From Bacteroidales bacterium (lineage in GTDB: Bacteria > Bacteroidota > Bacteroidia > Bacteroidales > VadinHA17), in the NCBI GenBank assembly GCA_029935275.1, contig JAOZKQ010000055.1, positions 1 to 10,445 on the forward strand: a DNA stretch of 10,445 nucleotides. The letters are read 5' to 3'. The position numbers and the translations under genes are program-made. Shown in pieces: positions 7,306 through 10,445 of the stretch. The notes under the pieces are model-generated. The model searched no databases and was not told where the DNA came from. It saw only the letters and a program-made list of their open reading frames with translations. The stretch's first letter is position 1. Each line of letters begins with the position of its first letter.

Positions 7306-7321
7306 CTGGCATAAATGCCAG
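7306..7321. repeat. Hairpin 1 of the right (inverted) unit
   Basis: CTGGCAT (7306-7312) and ATGCCAG (7315-7321) pair around AA. Compared with 7200-7219 the stem has changed bases but kept full pairing, as expected for an inverted, diverged copy of a structured repeat. Confidence 0.7.
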
Positions 7322-7350
7322 TGTTAGTCAAAAACCTCATTTTCACACAG

Positions 7351-7376
7351 CCTGTTTAAGTCTGGGTAAAAACAGG
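7351..7376. repeat. Inverted repeat at the right edge of the element
   Basis: CCTGTTT (7351-7357) and AAACAGG (7370-7376) are perfect 7-base complements separated by 12 bases. The left arm overlaps the last bases of the MITE/BIME-like element, so this may be a flanking feature created by the insertion or a chance stem. Confidence 0.4.
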
Positions 7377-7425
7377 GCAATCGCAATATTAATTTCCCCA
7401 TATTGACAATCAATTTGTTACATTC

Positions 7426-7468
7426 TGGTGAATTTTATCTTCTTTGAATTTTAAAAACCAATTCACCA
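7426..7468. repeat. 9-bp inverted repeat upstream of gpmA
   Basis: TGGTGAATT (7426-7434) and AATTCACCA (7460-7468) are perfect complements with a 25-base spacer. The spacer contains a second copy of GAATTTTA (7430-7437 and 7446-7453). It lies about 70 bases before the promoter-like box, so it could be an operator, or a transcript hairpin if an upstream promoter is used. Confidence 0.45.
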
Positions 7469-7535
7469 ATAATTTTATAATGCCTCAGCCCCTGTAGGTG
7501 ATATTGTTATATTTTTTCATATGAATGTTTTGTGT

Positions 7536-7543
7536 TACCTTTG
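7536..7543 (+). promoter_or_regulatory. Putative Bacteroidota -7 promoter box for gpmA
   Basis: TACCTTTG is an exact match to the TAnnTTTG -7 element known from Bacteroidota primary-sigma promoters. The expected -33 TTTG is only approximate: a TTTC at 7515-7518 ends 17 bases upstream, within a T-run. The box lies 59 bases before the gpmA start. Confidence 0.5.
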
Positions 7544-7602
7544 TAATTCTTAAAAAAGGATAGTTTTCTAATTATTTATCAGCTTTATAAAAACAATTAA
7601 AA

Positions 7603-8349
7603 ATGTATAAAATAGTCTTACTTCGTCATGGTGAAAGTATTTGGAATAAAGAGAACAGATTTACGGGATGGACAGATGTTGATCTAACTGAAAAAGGGGT
7701 AGAAGAAGGTAAAGAAGCTGGAAAAACGCTAAAAGAAAAAGGATTTAGTTTTGAACTGGCATTTACTTCTTTTTTAATCCGTGCCAATAAGACACTGGAG
7801 CTGACTTTGAATGCAATGGGACTGGGAAATATCCCGGTTGAAAAATCATGGAGACTGAACGAACGGCATTATGGGGCACTTCAGGGGCTGAATAAGTCTG
7901 AAACTGCTGAAAAACATGGTGAAGATCAGGTTTTAATATGGAGAAGAAGTTACGATATTTCTCCACCGGCACTTAAAAAAACAGATAAAAGATATCCGGG
8001 AAACGATCCATTGTACAAAGATGTGGATAAAAAAGACCTTCCTCTTACAGAATGTTTAAAAGATACTGTTGAACGTTTTCTTCCTTATTGGAATGAGAAA
8101 ATTGTTCCTAAAATCAAGGATGGTAAAAAAATTATTATTGCTGCTCATGGAAACAGTTTACGTGCATTGGTTAAACATCTTGATAATATAAGTGATAGTG
8201 AAATACTCAAAGTGAATATTCCAACCGGATTGCCATTGGTATATGAACTTGATGAGAATTTAAAACCCATTGACCGCTATTATCTTGGTGATGAGGACAA
8301 AGTCAAAAAAGCCATGGAAGCCGTTGCCAACCAGGGCAAAGCTAAATAG
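7603..8349 (+). CDS. gpmA: 2,3-bisphosphoglycerate-dependent phosphoglycerate mutase
   Basis: The 248-residue protein has the usual length and all signatures of the cofactor-dependent mutase, which interconverts 3- and 2-phosphoglycerate in glycolysis and gluconeogenesis in the cytoplasm. LLRHGESIWN (6-15) holds the phospho-accepting H9; NRFTGWTDVDLTEKG (18-32) is the family block; TSFLIRANKT (55-64) has substrate Arg 60; RLNERHYGALQGLNK (84-98) holds the likely general acid E87; RRSYDISPP (114-122) and IIAAHGNSLRALVKHL (178-193, second catalytic H182) complete the site. The C-terminus (EDKVKKAMEAVANQGKAK) resembles the flexible tail over the active site. The start is the first ATG after an A-rich leader. 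It has its own likely promoter and appears unrelated to the upstream operon. Confidence 0.95.
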   Translation: MYKIVLLRHGESIWNKENRFTGWTDVDLTEKGVEEGKEAGKTLKEKGFSFELAFTSFLIRANKTLELTLNAMGLGNIPVEKSWRLNERHYGALQGLNKSETAEKHGEDQVLIWRRSYDISPPALKKTDKRYPGNDPLYKDVDKKDLPLTECLKDTVERFLPYWNEKIVPKIKDGKKIIIAAHGNSLRALVKHLDNISDSEILKVNIPTGLPLVYELDENLKPIDRYYLGDEDKVKKAMEAVANQGKAK

Positions 8350-8468
8350 TGTCTGTCCTGGAAGTCCGTTTTTTTTAATCAGACACCGGATTTTATAGAC
8401 AATCTCTAAATAATCGATTCATAGGAAAGTTACTTATTTACATATACCTATCTTCTAAATAATTACAT

Positions 8469-9386
8469 ATGGAACCAAATACAAAGTCAGAGAATAATCT
8501 GGAAAGTCAGAAGAAAAAATATATCGGACTTCTTATTGGAGTTAGTGCAGTCCTGGTTATTATTCTGGGTTATCTAATTTACATATATTTCGATCAGAAA
8601 TCAAAAATGGTTGAAATGGAAATTGTGCTTACAGCTGAAAGTGATTCCCTGACAGTGGAACTTACCGGTTTATTATATCAATATGATACACTTAAAACCA
8701 ATAATGATAGCCTGCAATTTGAAATGGGTATTCAACAGGATAAAATTAAAAAATTATTAAGTATTAATACCTCAAGTGCCCAAAAAATCAGGCTATACAA
8801 GAAAGAACTATCAACCTTACGGGAGGTAATGAAAAGTTATATCAAACAAATCGACTCTCTTAATACAAGAAATATTAGGCTAATAGCCGAAAATAAGGAA
8901 GTCAAATCTCAGCTTAATAAAACGCAGAAATCAAATATAGAACTAACCAAGATTAAAAAGGAACTAACATCCAAGGTTCAATTGGCATCAGTTTTACAGG
9001 CTAAAGACCTATTGGTTAGCACCTTGAATTCTAAAGGAAAACAAAAAAGCAGGATCACTAAAATTGATGTGATAAAAGTTTGTTTTATTTTACGGGAGAA
9101 CCCGGTGGTAAGTGCGGGAAATAAAGAAATATTTATACGATTGATTCGCCCGGACGATGTAGTCCTGGCCACATCAGCTGATAATTTATTTGAAGTTAAA
9201 ACAGAAGAAAACAAGGATACCGGGCAATTGGTTTATTCTGCCAGCCGAATTGTAGAATATCTTAACCAGGATATTGAAGTTTGCCTTTTCTATAAAAAAG
9301 ATGCTATGCTAATACCAGGAACATACACTGTATTTCTATATGCAGAGGGTTATGAAATTGGGACAAGCACATTTTTATTAAACTAA
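8469..9386 (+). CDS. Membrane-anchored coiled-coil protein of unknown function
   Basis: I do not recognise a named family for this 305-residue protein. Residues 1-18 are polar and basic at the end, 19-41 form one transmembrane helix (YIGLLIGVSAVLVIILGYLI), and about 45-175 is a long heptad-rich coiled coil with many K/E/Q/L residues and recurrent SL-N linkers. Residues about 190-305 look like a compact beta-rich domain (ITKIDVIKVCFILREN, EIFIRLIRPDDVVLA, YTVFLYAEGYEIGTSTFLL). The topology is most likely N-terminus in the cytoplasm with coil and beta domain in the periplasm. Similar anchor-coil-beta hypothetical proteins are common in Bacteroidota, where they are suspected to act in envelope or gliding-type assemblies; that is inference. 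It starts 119 bp after gpmA and ends before a terminator-like hairpin. Confidence 0.7.
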   Translation: MEPNTKSENNLESQKKKYIGLLIGVSAVLVIILGYLIYIYFDQKSKMVEMEIVLTAESDSLTVELTGLLYQYDTLKTNNDSLQFEMGIQQDKIKKLLSINTSSAQKIRLYKKELSTLREVMKSYIKQIDSLNTRNIRLIAENKEVKSQLNKTQKSNIELTKIKKELTSKVQLASVLQAKDLLVSTLNSKGKQKSRITKIDVIKVCFILRENPVVSAGNKEIFIRLIRPDDVVLATSADNLFEVKTEENKDTGQLVYSASRIVEYLNQDIEVCLFYKKDAMLIPGTYTVFLYAEGYEIGTSTFLLN

Positions 9387-9416
9387 TTTTAACATTTTAT
9401 ATTTTATTTCCGTATA

Positions 9417-9442
9417 AATAGCAGGGCAATTGCCCTGTTATT
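9417..9442. terminator. Palindromic terminator-like hairpin
   Basis: The 16-base core at 9422-9437 is a perfect palindrome (CAGGGCAATTGCCCTG). The stem extends outwards through one G-T pair and four A/T pairs to 9417-9442, followed by ATTTTAAA. It lies 30 bases after the stop of the coiled-coil gene and 18 bases before the glycosyltransferase start. A rho-independent terminator is the best reading; a dimeric-protein operator for the glycosyltransferase gene is the alternative. Confidence 0.65.
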
Positions 9443-9460
9443 ATTTTAAAAAATATTTTC

Positions 9461-10445
9461 ATGCGAATAGGTTTTATGATTGGCCGAATCGGGGGTGTGG
9501 ATGGCGTTGCCCTTGAAGCCGAAAAATGGATTGAGGTTTTAGAACGAATGGGTCATGAAATATTTATTATTTCAGGCCAGTTTCAGGGCTGGGAAATAGA
9601 TCCTGAACATCATACTCTGGTATATGAGATGTCATTTTTTTCACCGGAAAGTTATTGGGGACAGAAAAAAGCTTTTTTTCATCCTGATGCTAATATCGAT
9701 GAACTATGTGAACATATTCAACTTTACTCCGGTATTATCGCTAATAAAATTATAAACTGGGCCCATAAAAATAAACTGGATCTTTTGATCTCTGAAAATG
9801 CATCTGCACTTCCCTCCCATCTTGAAATGGGAAAAGGAATTGCTATTGCCGTTGAAAATCTGGGTTTGCCAACCATCACCCACGATCATGATTTTGCATG
9901 GGAAAGAGGCGATCGATATGTTTCACCTCATAAAGAAATTAATATATTCATTGAAGAACTTTTTCCTCTTCGGTTAAAAAATTCCTTTTCTGCTGTTATT
10001 AACACACCTGCAAAAAATACCCTGAAAAAAAGATTTAACAAGGATTCTATTGTTGTCCCAAATGTTATGGATTTCAATAAGCAATTTGGTGTATTAAAAA
10101 ATTCAAATAAACGTCTTCGACGGGATTTGGGCCTTGAAGAAACCGATAAGTTACTTTTTCAAATTACACGAATTGTAAAAAGAAAAGGAATTGAGGTAGC
10201 TATTGACCTGCTCCATAAATTGCAAGATAAAAATGTAAAACTTGTAATTACCGGTGATTATAAAGATGATGAAGGAAATATTTATTACGATGAGCTTATT
10301 AATCAAATTCATAAACTAAAACTTAATCAGCAAGTTATTTTTGCCAGCCAATATATTCAACATAAAGGTTTATTTGATAAAAATAACGGAAAATCATATT
10401 CACTAAGCGATGCTTATGCCCATGCAAATGCATGTACCTATTTTA
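9461..10445 (+). CDS. GT4-type glycosyltransferase, 5' part (truncated by window end)
   Basis: The frame is open from the ATG at 9461 to the window end, giving 328 codons. The N-terminal Rossmann half begins MRIGFMIGRIGGVDGVALEA, with the glycine-rich acceptor loop of GT-B enzymes directly after strand 1. HDHDFAWERGDRY (141-153) resembles a conserved block of some GT4 proteins. VVPNVMDF (198-205) is the interdomain link, and LLFQITRIVKRKGIEVAIDLLHKL (within 231-254) and VKLVITGDY (259-267) are the typical opening of the nucleotide-sugar half. The sequence stops at DAYAHANACTYF, just where the family's YPS and E-x7-E motif should follow. Retaining transfer from a nucleotide sugar is expected; donor and acceptor are not readable. 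No clear ribosome site is present, and the hairpin at 9417-9442 precedes it. Confidence 0.82.
   Translation, partial: MRIGFMIGRIGGVDGVALEAEKWIEVLERMGHEIFIISGQFQGWEIDPEHHTLVYEMSFFSPESYWGQKKAFFHPDANIDELCEHIQLYSGIIANKIINWAHKNKLDLLISENASALPSHLEMGKGIAIAVENLGLPTITHDHDFAWERGDRYVSPHKEINIFIEELFPLRLKNSFSAVINTPAKNTLKKRFNKDSIVVPNVMDFNKQFGVLKNSNKRLRRDLGLEETDKLLFQITRIVKRKGIEVAIDLLHKLQDKNVKLVITGDYKDDEGNIYYDELINQIHKLKLNQQVIFASQYIQHKGLFDKNNGKSYSLSDAYAHANACTYF

Larger units (their letters stand above)
7164..7354. mobile_element. MITE- or BIME-like element: two inverted hairpin units, no coding capacity
   Basis: The ends are related inverted repeats: CAGAGGGTGTGTGAAAAT on the left (7164-7181) and, read on the minus strand, CAGGCTGTGTGAAAAT on the right (7354 to 7339), with an 11-bp perfect core (7171-7181 against 7339-7349). 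The similarity goes on inwards on both arms. GACTAAC (7194-7200) matches GTTAGTC (7323-7329). A GGCATTTATGCC-type hairpin (7200-7219) matches its partner at 7306-7321. A GGGCTTCAGCCC hairpin (7242-7253) matches a degenerate GGGCTTTAGTC on the minus strand (7271-7281). The centre is near 7259. A TTT flanks each end (7161-7163 and 7355-7357) and could be a short target duplication, but T-triplets are common here. The layout fits a non-autonomous insertion or a REP doublet moved by a tyrosine-type (RAYT) transposase; no transposase lies in the window. Confidence 0.62.
7377..7602 (+). other. Leader region upstream of gpmA
   Basis: No gene is visible in this AT-rich stretch. It contains a 9-bp inverted repeat (7426-7434 and 7460-7468), a bulged small hairpin (CCTCAG ccc CTGTAGG, 7483-7498) and a Bacteroidota-type -7 box at 7536-7543. 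If that box is used, the transcript has an untranslated leader of about 50 bases before the ATG at 7603. Confidence 0.5.

Noticed and set aside
6852..7602. A CRISPR array or tRNA in the long non-coding region
   Set aside because: The repeats are hairpin units of differing sequence and orientation without regular spacers, and no cloverleaf or T-loop sequence is visible.
8349..8386. GTGTCTG and CAGACAC inverted repeat with a T8 run, just after gpmA
   Set aside because: The T-run lies in the 24-base loop rather than after the stem, so it does not fit a standard terminator; it could still be a weak 3' structure, but I could not support calling it.
9398..9405. TATATTTT as a -7 box for the glycosyltransferase gene
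   Set aside because: It lacks the final G and lies in a generally A/T-rich stretch upstream of a hairpin that would then be in the leader; too weak to list.

Overview
The window looks like chromosomal DNA of a Bacteroidota member, probably a marine or anaerobic Bacteroidia lineage; the exact clade is my guess. The reasons are an AT-rich composition, mostly A-rich leaders with few Shine-Dalgarno sites, a TAnnTTTG-type -7 promoter box before the phosphoglycerate mutase gene, and TPR/outer-membrane-barrel proteins typical of the phylum. All convincing genes are on the + strand.

Region 1 (58-6851) is a tight six-gene array that reads as one operon: a PqqD-like small protein, an ATP-grasp ligase, a fold-III PLP decarboxylase related to LysA, a urea-transporter (UT) domain fused to an M23 metallopeptidase, a secreted TPR plus outer-membrane beta-barrel protein, and a secreted TPR protein. 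Junctions are overlaps of 8, 13 and 13 bp or gaps of 21 and 15 bp. The first three genes look like a small biosynthetic module (carrier or leader-recognition protein, amide-bond-forming ligase, amino-acid decarboxylase). The last three look like an envelope module (inner-membrane channel with peptidase, outer-membrane barrel, periplasmic scaffold). I do not recognise this combination as a named pathway. It is the best candidate here for an undescribed system, perhaps making and moving a small amide- or amine-containing molecule, or modifying the envelope.

Region 2 (6852-7602) is about 750 bp without a believable gene. It holds a family of hairpin-forming repeats. A ~191-bp MITE- or BIME-like element (7164-7354) consists of two diverged units in inverted orientation with related ends. 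A third, more diverged unit of the same layout lies at about 6998-7060. A separate 9-bp inverted repeat and a promoter-like box precede the next gene.

Region 3 (7603-10445) carries a 2,3-bisphosphoglycerate-dependent phosphoglycerate mutase (gpmA), a membrane-anchored coiled-coil protein of unknown function, a palindromic terminator-like hairpin, and the first 328 codons of a GT4-type glycosyltransferase cut by the window end.

No tRNA, rRNA, CRISPR array or intact transposase was seen.
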